Shown here: one piece after another, positions 34,260 to 43,275 of the stretch
How the letters are laid out: every line of letters begins with the position of its first letter
Position numbering within the stretch: the first letter of the stretch is position 1
Assembly (NCBI RefSeq): GCF_009709675.1
Contig: NZ_WMLB01000011.1
Span: 60,919-124,918 of the forward strand
Source of the DNA: Agromyces bracchium
GTDB lineage: Bacteria; Actinomycetota; Actinomycetes; Actinomycetales; Microbacteriaceae
Length of the DNA: 64,000 nucleotides
Direction: 5' to 3'
Notes under the pieces: generated by a model
The model's input: only the letters and a program-made list of their open reading frames with translations
Databases searched by the model: none
Told to the model about the DNA's origin: nothing
Made by a program: the position numbers and the translations under genes

Positions 34260-35636
34260 ATGCCATCCACACCCCGACCCCGCACATCCGAGGATCGCGC
34301 GACATTCCGGCGGCGATGTCTACGCGCAGCCGCCGTCACCGGTTTCCTCGCGCTCGGCGCGACGGCCCTGATCGGCGGGCCGGCGCTCGCGGCCCACGGC
34401 GATGTGAGCCTGGCGGGCAGCAACTTCGAGATCGACACAGACGCCAACCTCAAGGTCGACCACACGGCCCCGCCGTCCCTCGACTGGGCGAACGTGGCCG
34501 AGGCCCGCAAGGCCGACCTCGCGAGCGGCTCGGGCGACGACTCGTTCGGCCAGGGCTCGAAGGAGGACACGCTCGTTCCGAGCGTCGTCGACGGGAGCAT
34601 TCCGCCGAACAAGTCCGACCTGAAGAACTTCGGCACGTACCTCGAAGAGACGGCCGGCGGCGACTTCCTCCACATGTTCTGGCACCGCGTGCAGGATCCC
34701 TCCGGCACGACGAACATGGACTTCGAGTTCAACCAGTCGGAGACCATCTCGTCGAACGGCGTCACTCCAGAGCGAACCGCGGGCGACCTGCTCATCCAAT
34801 ACGACCTGTCCCAGGGGGGCACCAACCCGCAGTTGTTCCTTTCCACCTGGGTCGCCAGCGGACCGAAGTCGCAGTGCGAGGCGGCCAACAGCACTCCGTG
34901 CTGGGGCACGCGCGTGAACTTGAGCGCGACGAATGACGCGACCGGGTCGATCAACACGTCGGCGATCCCCTCCGCTGAGGCCGACGGACTCGGCGATATC
35001 TCGCCGCGCACGTTCGGCGAGGCGACGGTCGACTTCTCGGCAATCGTCGGCGACGACTGCGTCGCCTTCGGCAGCGCCTACCTGAAGAGCCGCTCGTCAG
35101 ACTCGTTCACGGCCGCGATGAAGGACTTCATCGCACCGCTCGAGACCGGCATCAACAACTGCGGTGCCCTGAAGATCGTGAAGACGAAGAAGCACGCGGC
35201 GGCGACGCCGACCACGCAGCCGCACGCCGGCGTCGTGTTCAACGTCTCGGGCGGCTCGCTGCCCGCAGGCACCACGGCGACGACCAACGCCAGCGGCGTG
35301 GCGTGCATCGCCGGCATCGACGCAGGCAGCTATACCGTCACCGAGCAGGTGCCGACCGGCTACGCGGTGACCTCCGCCAACCCGCAGAACGCGACAGTGG
35401 TGGCCGACACAACCTGCGACACCGCCACGCCCGTGACGTTCACCAACATGCCGTTGACGAACTTCACGATCACGGTCGACTCGCAGATCGACGGCGGCAC
35501 GGCGTCGACGATCGACTGCGACGCCGCAGCCGACCCGCCCTTCGAGGCCACGACCGGTGCGAACGGCGACGGGTCGCTCACCAAGAACAACCTGCAGCCG
35601 GGCACCTACACCTGCGTGATCATCATCGACCCGTGA
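34260..35636 (+). CDS. Secreted surface protein with CnaB-like domain (paralogue 2)
   Basis: A 458-aa exported paralogue of the preceding gene. The start is the second of two ATGs after GGAGG. Signal peptide (FRRRCLRAAAVTGFLALGA, cut near ALAAH) and the same beta-rich N-terminal domain (about 45-295; HMFWHRVQDPSGTTNMDFEF and SAYLKSRSSDSFTAAMKD are identical). Only one CnaB/prealbumin-like domain is present (about 300-395; Lys in IVKTKKH, Glu in VTEQ, Asn in FTNM), against three in paralogue 1. The C-terminal 63-64-residue module is almost the same. It has no cell-wall sorting signal. It arose by tandem duplication with loss or gain of two repeats. A strong bidirectional hairpin follows. Confidence 0.85.
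   Translation: MPSTPRPRTSEDRATFRRRCLRAAAVTGFLALGATALIGGPALAAHGDVSLAGSNFEIDTDANLKVDHTAPPSLDWANVAEARKADLASGSGDDSFGQGSKEDTLVPSVVDGSIPPNKSDLKNFGTYLEETAGGDFLHMFWHRVQDPSGTTNMDFEFNQSETISSNGVTPERTAGDLLIQYDLSQGGTNPQLFLSTWVASGPKSQCEAANSTPCWGTRVNLSATNDATGSINTSAIPSAEADGLGDISPRTFGEATVDFSAIVGDDCVAFGSAYLKSRSSDSFTAAMKDFIAPLETGINNCGALKIVKTKKHAAATPTTQPHAGVVFNVSGGSLPAGTTATTNASGVACIAGIDAGSYTVTEQVPTGYAVTSANPQNATVVADTTCDTATPVTFTNMPLTNFTITVDSQIDGGTASTIDCDAAADPPFEATTGANGDGSLTKNNLQPGTYTCVIIIDP
35231..35231. other. Domain-number difference point between paralogues
   Basis: Around this position paralogue 2 continues the single CnaB-like domain that corresponds to the third domain of paralogue 1 (33520 region). The two extra domains of paralogue 1 (about 32826-33468) have no counterpart here. 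Confidence 0.5.
35445..35636 (+). repeat. 192-bp 3' module, copy 2 (near-identical to 33771-33962)
   Basis: Second copy of the conserved C-terminal coding module; same length and frame as copy 1, with about nine substitutions, three to five of which change an amino acid. Confidence 0.85.
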
Positions 35637-35663
35637 GCTGAGAAGGCAGCTCACGCCTGACAC

Positions 35664-35699
35664 GAGGAGCCCCGCCGGCATTCGCCGACGGGGCTCCTC
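35664..35699. terminator. Bidirectional terminator between secreted gene 2 and sucD
   Basis: A 16-bp stem with one mismatch (35664-35679 with 35684-35699, ATTC loop) lies between the two convergent genes. Confidence 0.85.
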
Positions 35700-35747
35700 C
35701 GGTGCGGCACGACCGGGCGCGAGTGCGCCGGCCGCGGCATCCGCTGC

Positions 35748-36656
35748 CTACGCGCTCAGCGCCTCGTAGACCTCGCGGAGCAGGCGCGCCGTCTCGGACG
35801 GCGTCTTGCCGACCTTCACGCCGGCGGCCTCGAGGGCCTCCTTCTTCGCTTGCGCGGTGCCCGCCGAACCCGAGACGATGGCGCCCGCGTGGCCCATGGT
35901 CTTGCCCTCGGGCGCGGTGAAGCCCGCGACGTAGCCGACGACCGGCTTCGTCACGTTCGCCTTGATGAAGTCGGCCGCGCGCTCCTCGGCGTCGCCGCCG
36001 ATCTCGCCGATCATGACGATCGCCTTGGTCTCGGGGTCGGCCTCGAACGCCGCGAGCGCGTCGATGTGCGTCGTGCCGATCACAGGGTCGCCGCCGATGC
36101 CGATCGCGGTCGAGAAGCCGAGGTCGCGGAGCTCGTACATCATCTGGTACGTCAGGGTGCCCGACTTCGAGACCAGGCCGATCGGGCCCTTGCCGGTGAT
36201 GTTCGCCGGGGTGATGCCGACGAGCGACTCGCCGGGGCTGATGATGCCGGGGCAGTTCGGCCCGATGATGCGGGTCAGGCCGCCCTTCTCCTTGGCGTAG
36301 GCCCAGAACTCGGCCGAGTCCTGCACGGGCACGCCCTCGGTGATGATGACCAGGAGCGGGATCTCGGCGTCGATGGCCTCGACGACCGCGTCCTTGGTGA
36401 AGGCCGGCGGCACGAACGCGATCGAGACGTCGGCGCCGGTGGCCTCGATCGCCTCGGTGACCGACGCGAACACGGGCAGCTCGACGTCGTTGCCGTCCTT
36501 GTCCTTGTGCAGCACAGTGGTGCCGGCCTTGCGGGCGTTCACGCCGCCGACCACCTGGGTGCCAGCGGCGAGCATGCGCGCGGTGTGCTTCGAGCCCTCG
36601 CCGCCGGTGATGCCCTGGACGATGACCTTGTTGTCCTTGTTCAGGAAGATCGTCAT
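35748..36656 (-). CDS. sucD: Succinyl-CoA synthetase alpha subunit
   Basis: TCA-cycle succinyl-CoA to succinate conversion coupled to NDP phosphorylation. 302 aa. CoA-binding Rossmann domain ([32 protein letters not shown]), [12 protein letters not shown], and the phosphohistidine loop [17 protein letters not shown] are all present. ATG 36656 has AGGA upstream and lies 24 nt after sucC, so both are one operon. The operon faces the accessory block, and its transcript is stopped by the hairpin at 35664-35699. Confidence 0.98.
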   Translation of the reverse strand: MTIFLNKDNKVIVQGITGGEGSKHTARMLAAGTQVVGGVNARKAGTTVLHKDKDGNDVELPVFASVTEAIEATGADVSIAFVPPAFTKDAVVEAIDAEIPLLVIITEGVPVQDSAEFWAYAKEKGGLTRIIGPNCPGIISPGESLVGITPANITGKGPIGLVSKSGTLTYQMMYELRDLGFSTAIGIGGDPVIGTTHIDALAAFEADPETKAIVMIGEIGGDAEERAADFIKANVTKPVVGYVAGFTAPEGKTMGHAGAIVSGSAGTAQAKKEALEAAGVKVGKTPSETARLLREVYEALSA

Positions 36657-36680
36657 TGCAGTGATCCTGTCCTTCTGCGC

Positions 36681-37847
36681 TTACGCGGCGTTCGCCAGCT
36701 CGGCGGCCTTGTCGGCGCCCTGGTCCATGTTGTCGGCGAGGGTGACGAGCGGGTGCGCCGCCTCCTCGAGGATGCGACGGCCCTCGGCCACGTTGTTGCC
36801 GTCGAGGCGCACGACGAGCGGCTTGTTCGCCTCGTGGCCCAGCTCGGCGAGCGCGCCCACGATGCCCTTGGCGACCTGGTCGCACGCGGTGATGCCGCCG
36901 AAGACGTTCACGAAGACCGACTTCACCTGCTCGTCGCCGAGGATGATCGAGAGGCCGTTGGCCATGACCTCGGCCGAGGCGCCGCCGCCGATGTCGAGGA
37001 AGTTCGCGGGCTTCACCCCGCCGTGGTTCTCGCCCGCGTAGGCGACGACGTCGAGGGTCGACATGACCAGGCCCGCGCCGTTGCCGATGATGCCGACCTC
37101 GCCGTCGAGCTTGACGTAGTTCAGGTCGAGCTCCTTGGCCTTGGCCTCGAGCGGGTCGGCTGCAGCCTTGTCCTCGAGGAGGGCGTGGCCGGCGTGACGG
37201 AACTCGGCGTTCTCGTCGAGCGTGACCTTGCCGTCGAGGGCGATGACCTCGCCGTCCTCCGACAGGATGAGCGGGTTCACCTCGACGAGCGTCGCGTCCT
37301 CACCGGTGTAGACGTCGTAGAGCTTGACGAACACGTCGGCCACCTTGTCGACCAGCTCGGCCGGGAAGTTCGCGGCGACCGCGATCTCGCGGGCCTTCTC
37401 GGGGCTGATGCCCGTGCCGGGGTCGACCTCGATGCGGGCGAGCGCCTCGGGCTTCTCGACCGCGAGCTGCTCGATCTCCATGCCGCCCTCGACGCTCGTG
37501 AGCGAGAGGTAGGAGCGGTTGGCGCGGTCGAGCAGCACCGAGAAGTAGAACTCCTGCGCGATGCGCGCACCGCCGGCGACCATCACCCGCTTGACGACGT
37601 GGCCCTTGATGTCGAGACCGAGGATCGCCTTCGCGGCCTCCTCCGCCTCGTCGGGGTTCTTGGCGACCTTGACGCCGCCCGCCTTGCCGCGGCCGCCGGT
37701 CTTCACCTGGGCCTTGACGACGACGACGCCGCCGAGCTTCTCGGCTGCGGCGCGCACGTCTTCGGGGGTGTCGGCGACGATGCCCGGGAGCACCGGCACT
37801 CCGTACTTCTCGAAGAGGTCTCTGGCCTGGTACTCGTAAAGATCCAC
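36681..37847 (-). CDS. sucC: Succinyl-CoA synthetase beta subunit
   Basis: ATP-grasp subunit that binds nucleotide and succinate, 388 aa, the family's standard length. The GTG at 37847 begins the conserved [19 protein letters not shown] and has AGGAAG upstream; the longer open frame reads through the promoter. Other marks are [35 protein letters not shown] and [12 protein letters not shown]. Two adjacent palindromes at 37914-37948, about 70-100 nt upstream, match the one before icd, which suggests common control of these TCA genes. In actinobacteria sucCD is usually followed by perM-purN-purH. Confidence 0.98.
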   Translation of the reverse strand: MDLYEYQARDLFEKYGVPVLPGIVADTPEDVRAAAEKLGGVVVVKAQVKTGGRGKAGGVKVAKNPDEAEEAAKAILGLDIKGHVVKRVMVAGGARIAQEFYFSVLLDRANRSYLSLTSVEGGMEIEQLAVEKPEALARIEVDPGTGISPEKAREIAVAANFPAELVDKVADVFVKLYDVYTGEDATLVEVNPLILSEDGEVIALDGKVTLDENAEFRHAGHALLEDKAAADPLEAKAKELDLNYVKLDGEVGIIGNGAGLVMSTLDVVAYAGENHGGVKPANFLDIGGGASAEVMANGLSIILGDEQVKSVFVNVFGGITACDQVAKGIVGALAELGHEANKPLVVRLDGNNVAEGRRILEEAAHPLVTLADNMDQGADKAAELANAA

Positions 37848-37913
37848 GCTCTGCTTCCTATCGTTCGCGCGGAATGCGCGCAGGGATGGGTGGGTGAGGG
37901 GCCCGGCTGTGAG

Positions 37914-37948
37914 AGTCTCGACGTCAAGATACCTCGATGTCGAGATAA
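37914..37948. promoter_or_regulatory. Double palindromic operator upstream of sucC
   Basis: Two related palindromes, cores TCTCGACGTCAAGA (37916-37929) and CCTCGATGTCGAGA (37932-37945), have centres 16 bp apart, so two dimers could bind one and a half turns apart. On the sucC strand the second reads TATCTCGACATCGAG, identical to the icd motif. Confidence 0.65.
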
Positions 37949-38031
37949 GTCGAACCGCGACCATGGTACTCCGTCGTCGACGGGCCGCCGAACCCGCGGG
38001 TCTCCGTCGCGGCGCGTGCGACCGCGCCTGC

Positions 38032-38050
38032 TCAGGTGAGGCTCACCATG
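38032..38050. promoter_or_regulatory. DtxR/IdeR-like iron box before VIT/CCC1 gene
   Basis: TCAGGTGAGGCTCACCATG contains perfect half-sites GGTGAG and CTCACC around a central G and matches the DtxR/IdeR consensus TTAGGTTAGGCTAACCTAA at 13 of 19 positions by eye. It lies 37 nt upstream of the transporter ATG. Function in iron or manganese control is inferred. Confidence 0.6.
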
Positions 38051-38086
38051 CTGGCGAGCGGCGCTCCGCTTTGCGAGACTGCCGCC

Positions 38087-38809
38087 ATGACGGATGCCAC
38101 GGCCGAACCGGTGCACCGCACCGATCCCCACGACGGGAAGGTCCACGAGAAGCTCAACTGGCTGCGGGCGGGCGTGCTCGGCGCGAACGACGGCATCGTC
38201 TCGGTCGCTGCGCTCGTCGTCGGCGTCGCCGCGGCGACGACGGATGTCGCAGCCATCCTCATCGCGGGCATCGCCTCGGTGGTCGCCGGCGCGATCTCGA
38301 TGGGCCTCGGCGAGTACGTCTCGGTCTCCAGCCAGCGCGACACCGAACACGCCCTGATCGCCAAGGAGAAGGGCGAGCTCGCCACGATGCCCGAGCAGGA
38401 GCTCGCCGAACTGACGGCGATCTACCGCGCGAAGGGGCTCTCCGAGGAGACGGCGGACCGCGTCGCCCGCGAGCTCACCGAGCACGACGCACTCGCGGCG
38501 CACCTCGAGGCCGAGCTCCACATCTCCGAGACGGATGTCGTGAACCCGTGGCACGCGGCATGGGCGTCGGCCGCGGCATTCCTCACGGGCGCCGTCCTCC
38601 CGATGCTCGCGATCCTGCTCCCGCCGCCGGAGTGGCGGATCATCACCACCTTCGTCGCCGTCGTGATCGCCCTCGCGATCACTGGCTGGCTCTCGGCCTG
38701 GATCGGCGGTGCCCCGCGCACACGTGCGATCACCCGGGTGGTGGTCGGCGGCGCGCTCGCCCTCGTCGTGACGTGGATCATCGGCGCCCTGCTCGGCGGG
38801 GCGGTCTGA
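38087..38809 (+). CDS. VIT1/CCC1-family iron/manganese transporter
   Basis: Membrane protein of the vacuolar iron transporter family, 240 aa. Helix 1 contains WLRAGVLGANDGIVSVAALVVG, the family signature with the conserved Asp and Asn-Asp; helix 2 leads to the second signature AGAISMGLGEYVSVSSQRD. A cytoplasmic Glu-rich helical metal-binding domain (about 85-150, with ALIAKEKGEL and MPEQELAEL) separates helices 2 and 3, followed by three more helices. Such proteins move Fe2+ or Mn2+ out of the cytoplasm. The iron box just upstream fits a role in metal homeostasis, with iron-dependent activation or repression possible. Confidence 0.92.
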   Translation: MTDATAEPVHRTDPHDGKVHEKLNWLRAGVLGANDGIVSVAALVVGVAAATTDVAAILIAGIASVVAGAISMGLGEYVSVSSQRDTEHALIAKEKGELATMPEQELAELTAIYRAKGLSEETADRVARELTEHDALAAHLEAELHISETDVVNPWHAAWASAAAFLTGAVLPMLAILLPPPEWRIITTFVAVVIALAITGWLSAWIGGAPRTRAITRVVVGGALALVVTWIIGALLGGAV

Positions 38810-38915
38810 CGGGCGGGTCCGTTCGTCCACCGAACGGGGGTCGTGCGGATCCTCGAAGCGGGGCGTAGCGTCCGCATCGACGTCTCGCGCGGGCGAGCGG
38901 ACTGCGGGGGTCACC

Positions 38916-41900
38916 ATGTCGGGTGCGGGTCAGGCATTTTCGAGGCGGACTTTCTTGCAGGGGTCGACCGCGGTCGCCCTCGGTGCCGGCGCGTTGCCGG
39001 GCCTCCTCGATCGGAGCGCGGCCGCGGCCGTGATGGCATCGACGGGTCCGTCCGTGCGCGCATTCGCTGCTCCGGCGAATGGGGGGTCGGGTCTCGCGTT
39101 GCCGATGCTCAGCGACGGGTTGAACCTCGACCAGCCCCAGTACTACGAGACGATCCAGGCGGGTCGGCGCGTGTTCTGCAAGACGCGGCAGAATGCCGAT
39201 ATCGACGGCGACGGTCAGGACGAGCTCATCTATCGCGGTCCGGCCGGCATCAGTGCCTTCCGCTTCGACGCCGATACCGGGCAGTGGCTCGCGCTGCCGC
39301 CCTCGACGGTCTTCGGCGACGAGGCCGGGTGGGACGAGGAGTGGTACTACACCACCATCCAGACGGCCGACCTCGACGGCGACGGTCGGGCCGAGCTGAT
39401 CGGCTGGGGCCCGAAGGGTGTCGAGGTGCACCGTTACGATCCGGCCACCGAGACCTGGACCGATCTCGGCGTCACGAATCCGATGACCGGCTTGCTCTGG
39501 GCGTTCCCGTGGTACTTCTCTACGATGCAGTGCGCCGACATCGACGGCGACGGCCAGGACGAACTGCTCGTGCGGTACACCGACGGTCTTCGAGCGTGGA
39601 AGCTCACCGGCACGTCATGGACGCAGCTCACCACCATCAGCGCGATGTCGGATGGTGCCGGATGGATCGACCCGAGCATGTTCGAGACGATCCAGTGCGC
39701 CGATCTCGACGGCGACGGCCGGGCCGAGGTCTTCGCGCGCAGCGCCGACGGGATCGTCGCGTGGCGGTACAGCGCGGGGCAGTGGGTGGCGCTGCCTGCG
39801 GGGCCGGGGCTCTCGAATGCCGAAGAGTGGAACTACCCGCAGTACTACCGGACCCTCCAGGCCGCGGATCTCGACGGCGACGGACGAGCTGAGATCTTCA
39901 TCCGCAACAACACCCAGATCCGCGCGTGGAAGTTCACCGGCACCGGCTGGCAGGAACTGCCCCCGGGGCCGATGATGGAAGACAGCGACGGCTGGGCCAA
40001 CCCGCAGTACTACGTGACCCTCCAAGCCGCGGACCTCGACGGCGACGGACGAGCTGAGATCCTGGTCCGCAGCGGCTACGAGATCCTGGCGTGGAAGTAC
40101 ACCGACACCGGCTGGCAGTTCCTGCCGATCGGCCCCGCATGGTCGGACGCCGACGGATGGAACGCCAGCCAGTACTACCGGACGATCCAACCTGCGCGGG
40201 TCAAGACGAGCGCGGCCGCCAACCCGCACATGCCGGCCACCGAGTCGGGCACCGTCGACGTGCTCTTCGGCCGCTCCTCCATGTCGATCGAGACCTTCCG
40301 CATGTTGCCCGAGGCGAGCTGGGCACCGACGTCGGCACCGTGGCCGACGCTCGACCCGGCCGCGTACGCATACGCCGCAGAGCTGCTCGGCATCCCCGGA
40401 AAGAACGTGCGGGACATCTACGGCAACAGCGACGACCTGTCCACATACGAGGAACAGCTCCACCCGACCCCGGCCCTGCCCGCGGGATCGACGATCGACC
40501 CCGCCCAGTGGGCCGCGGTCTGCGAACAGCTCACCACCGAGCTTAACTGGGCCGACCAGGTGAACACATGGTATGACAACGTGAATTCCCTCCTCACGGC
40601 CACCTACACCGGCGACGACATCGCCCTCCAAGCGGTCGGCAATACGATCAAACTGACGAACCCGTCGAGCACCTCGCTCACGCTGTCCATCCTGTCGTTC
40701 GTCGCCAACGTCGCCGCCGCGGGGCTCAGCCTGACGGCGACCCCGATGGCCGGCGCCGTCGCCGGCATCATCGGCGCGGCATGCACCCTCGCCGGTTCGA
40801 CCAGCGGATCCGACAGCGACCAGGTGCAGGACACGATCGCGAACCTCGACCAGCAGCTCATCGACGCGTTCGAGAGCTCGCTCCTGTCGATGGACGCGCA
40901 GAAGGCTGCAGCGACCCGCGACTACGGTCTCCTCGCCGCGATCGGCGGACAGATCATCAGCCAGGCACCGGCCTGGACCTGGAACAGCACCGACCGCGAC
41001 ACGCTCATGATCGCGGGCCAACGCCAATACGCCATGTCCGCATGGAAGGCACTCGCCGCAACCGCCGGATGGAAATGGTCGGTCTGCGGCAGAGACGAGC
41101 CCCTCGGCGCACCGGACCTGCTCGAGGTCAACGGCGAGCTGTACTACGACAACGGCTGGTTCTGGCTGACGAACGGGTACGTACCATGGCCCGCCAGCAA
41201 CGACGACGACCTCAGCGTCCTCTGCGCCTTCTACATGCTGAGGCAGGGCGTGACCACCCTCATCGACGACAAGGTGCTGCACACCCTCTTCGACCCGTAC
41301 GAGCTGTCGCACGGCGTATTCCCACTCGGCGCGAACCTGATCGACGTGATCGCGGCCCGCCACGGCTGGCCGCGGCTCGGCGGCGCCGGCACCTCCAAGA
41401 TCAACTCTGGCTGCTCGGACGTACCCGATCCCTGGACCGTCGGTGGATCGAAGGGCGTCATCTCGGGGTCGCACGCCACCCTCGCCGCGGCCGCCGTCAC
41501 CGGCACCTCCGACACGGCGGTGTTCGCCTCGCCAGCACCCGCACCGTCTGCGAAGAAGACCACGCAGCGAAATCAGCCCGAACGGGACCGGCCCAACCAA
41601 CTGCACGCACTCGGTATCGATCTCGGTGTCAACGTCGAGCTCTCGCGCGACACCGCGGGCGAGCTGGTCGCCCTCATCCGGACGACCAACTACGGCCTCA
41701 CCGCCGCAGAGGAGGTCGAGATCGTCTCCGCGAAGCTCGGCGGGCGCGAGCCCATCGGTCGGCTGAGCACCCATCGTCGCCACATCGACGCGGGCGAGAC
41801 GACCTCGACGCAGCTGCGCTTCGTCGGCGTGCCCGGCAAGGCGGGAAAGCAGGTCACGCTGAAGCTCGGACACTCCCACCTCGACGGAGACTACTCGACC

Positions 41901-41951
41901 ACGCTTCAGCTGACACTGCCCACGGAGGACGCCGCCGACTGCGGATGCTGA
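38916..41951 (+). CDS. Tat-exported FG-GAP beta-propeller protein with hydrophobic helical domain
   Basis: A 1011-aa secreted protein. The N-terminus has a twin-arginine signal (SRRTFLQ, residues 9-15, then a hydrophobic stretch). Six calcium-binding DxDGDGxxE motifs start near residues 95, 152, 208, 263, 318 and 373, spaced 55-57 residues, giving an FG-GAP/VCBS beta-propeller of about seven blades, each with a YY.TIQ/TLQ strand and a WK/WR segment. Residues 470-860 form an uncharacterised helical domain with a hydrophobic pair of helices (about 588-627, from LTLSILSFVANVAAAGL to GAVAGIIGAACTLAG). A 110-residue C-terminal beta domain ends in CGC. Other Tat-exported propellers bind carbohydrates or proteins; the hydrophobic hairpin recalls membrane-inserting toxins, an inference only. 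Its end overlaps apbE by 46 bp. Confidence 0.85.
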   Translation: MSGAGQAFSRRTFLQGSTAVALGAGALPGLLDRSAAAAVMASTGPSVRAFAAPANGGSGLALPMLSDGLNLDQPQYYETIQAGRRVFCKTRQNADIDGDGQDELIYRGPAGISAFRFDADTGQWLALPPSTVFGDEAGWDEEWYYTTIQTADLDGDGRAELIGWGPKGVEVHRYDPATETWTDLGVTNPMTGLLWAFPWYFSTMQCADIDGDGQDELLVRYTDGLRAWKLTGTSWTQLTTISAMSDGAGWIDPSMFETIQCADLDGDGRAEVFARSADGIVAWRYSAGQWVALPAGPGLSNAEEWNYPQYYRTLQAADLDGDGRAEIFIRNNTQIRAWKFTGTGWQELPPGPMMEDSDGWANPQYYVTLQAADLDGDGRAEILVRSGYEILAWKYTDTGWQFLPIGPAWSDADGWNASQYYRTIQPARVKTSAAANPHMPATESGTVDVLFGRSSMSIETFRMLPEASWAPTSAPWPTLDPAAYAYAAELLGIPGKNVRDIYGNSDDLSTYEEQLHPTPALPAGSTIDPAQWAAVCEQLTTELNWADQVNTWYDNVNSLLTATYTGDDIALQAVGNTIKLTNPSSTSLTLSILSFVANVAAAGLSLTATPMAGAVAGIIGAACTLAGSTSGSDSDQVQDTIANLDQQLIDAFESSLLSMDAQKAAATRDYGLLAAIGGQIISQAPAWTWNSTDRDTLMIAGQRQYAMSAWKALAATAGWKWSVCGRDEPLGAPDLLEVNGELYYDNGWFWLTNGYVPWPASNDDDLSVLCAFYMLRQGVTTLIDDKVLHTLFDPYELSHGVFPLGANLIDVIAARHGWPRLGGAGTSKINSGCSDVPDPWTVGGSKGVISGSHATLAAAAVTGTSDTAVFASPAPAPSAKKTTQRNQPERDRPNQLHALGIDLGVNVELSRDTAGELVALIRTTNYGLTAAEEVEIVSAKLGGREPIGRLSTHRRHIDAGETTSTQLRFVGVPGKAGKQVTLKLGHSHLDGDYSTTLQLTLPTEDAADCGC
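39192..40080 (+). repeat. Six degenerate in-frame FG-GAP coding repeats
   Basis: Direct repeats of about 165-171 bp recur at roughly 39192, 39363, 39531, 39696, 39861 and 40026, each containing a GACxTCGACGGCGACGG-like core. The last two are most alike, pointing to internal duplication of propeller blades. Confidence 0.8.
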
Positions 41952-42790
41952 CCACCGGCAACGGTCGCCCCGGATCGATCACCGCCCGCATGCGCGCCGC
42001 GAGGCCACCCCGGTGTCGCCAGCAGGCCGCCACCGCGCGCCACCACGAGCACGTCGATGTCGTGTCGATCGGCGAGGTCGTCGAGCGAGGTGCGGCCGCC
42101 CGCGACGATCGCGGTCGCCAGCACATCGGCGGTCACGAGGTCGGCCGCGGCCACGCTCACCTGCAGGAACGGAGACGGCCCTGCACCGGGCAGGGTGCAG
42201 ATGTGGTCGCCGCGCTCGGCGCTGCCCGACGTCGCGACCGCGCGACGACGCGGGGGGTCGAGGTCGATTCGCGCGAGCAGGGCCGACCGGTCCGCCGGGT
42301 CGACGATGCCGATGCCCATCGGCGGCCCGGCCGGATCGCCGTGCGTTTGCGCGACGAGCACGTCGCCACCGGCGCCGATCGCCCAGCCCCTGAACCCGGC
42401 GCGGTCGAGCGCCTCCCCCGCCTCCTCGACGGCGAGCGCCTTCACCACGCCGTTGAGGTCGATCAGTCCGTCGCCGCGATGCGGCGTGAACGCGCCGTCC
42501 GTCGCATCCCGCCAATGCAGCGCCAGTGCGTAGGCGTCACGGACGTCGGCGCTCGCGTCGACGAGCGCGAGCTCGCCGCGGCCGACCCGGCTGAGCTCCG
42601 AATCGGGGTCGAACAGGCTGCAGTGCGCCTCCCATCTGGCGAAGACCGCGGACGCCGCGGCCGTCGCGGCATCCGCGTGCTCGCCCGTCCCCCCGACCCG
42701 GATACTCACCACGGTGCCCATCGCCTCGAACACTCCGGGAGGAAGCCCGTCGCCGGAGACGCGACCCGTGCGAGGCTCCACGGCGTCCAC
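41906..42790 (-). CDS. apbE: FAD:protein FMN transferase (ApbE)
   Basis: Attaches FMN covalently to a Thr/Ser of FMN-binding proteins, 294 aa from GTG 42790. Family features: early MGTVVSIRV, FDPDSELSRV, the Mg/FAD site DLNGVVKALAVEEA, GAGGDVLVA, and AVATSGSAERGDHI. Its likely substrate is encoded 2 nt upstream. There is no signal peptide or lipobox, unlike many ApbE proteins, so the enzyme may act in the cytoplasm or the true start may differ. The last 30 residues (Gly/Ser/Gln-rich, after VVARGGGLL) are not typical and run into the convergent FG-GAP gene by 46 bp. Confidence 0.92.
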   Translation of the reverse strand: MDAVEPRTGRVSGDGLPPGVFEAMGTVVSIRVGGTGEHADAATAAASAVFARWEAHCSLFDPDSELSRVGRGELALVDASADVRDAYALALHWRDATDGAFTPHRGDGLIDLNGVVKALAVEEAGEALDRAGFRGWAIGAGGDVLVAQTHGDPAGPPMGIGIVDPADRSALLARIDLDPPRRRAVATSGSAERGDHICTLPGAGPSPFLQVSVAAADLVTADVLATAIVAGGRTSLDDLADRHDIDVLVVARGGGLLATPGWPRGAHAGGDRSGATVAGGQHPQSAASSVGSVS

Positions 42791-42792
42791 CG

Positions 42793-43271
<479 letters not shown>

Positions 43272-43275
<4 letters not shown>

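Noticed and set aside
39192..40080. Regularly spaced direct repeats that could suggest a CRISPR array
   Set aside because: Repeats are in frame inside a coding region and encode DxDGDG propeller motifs with 165-171 bp period.
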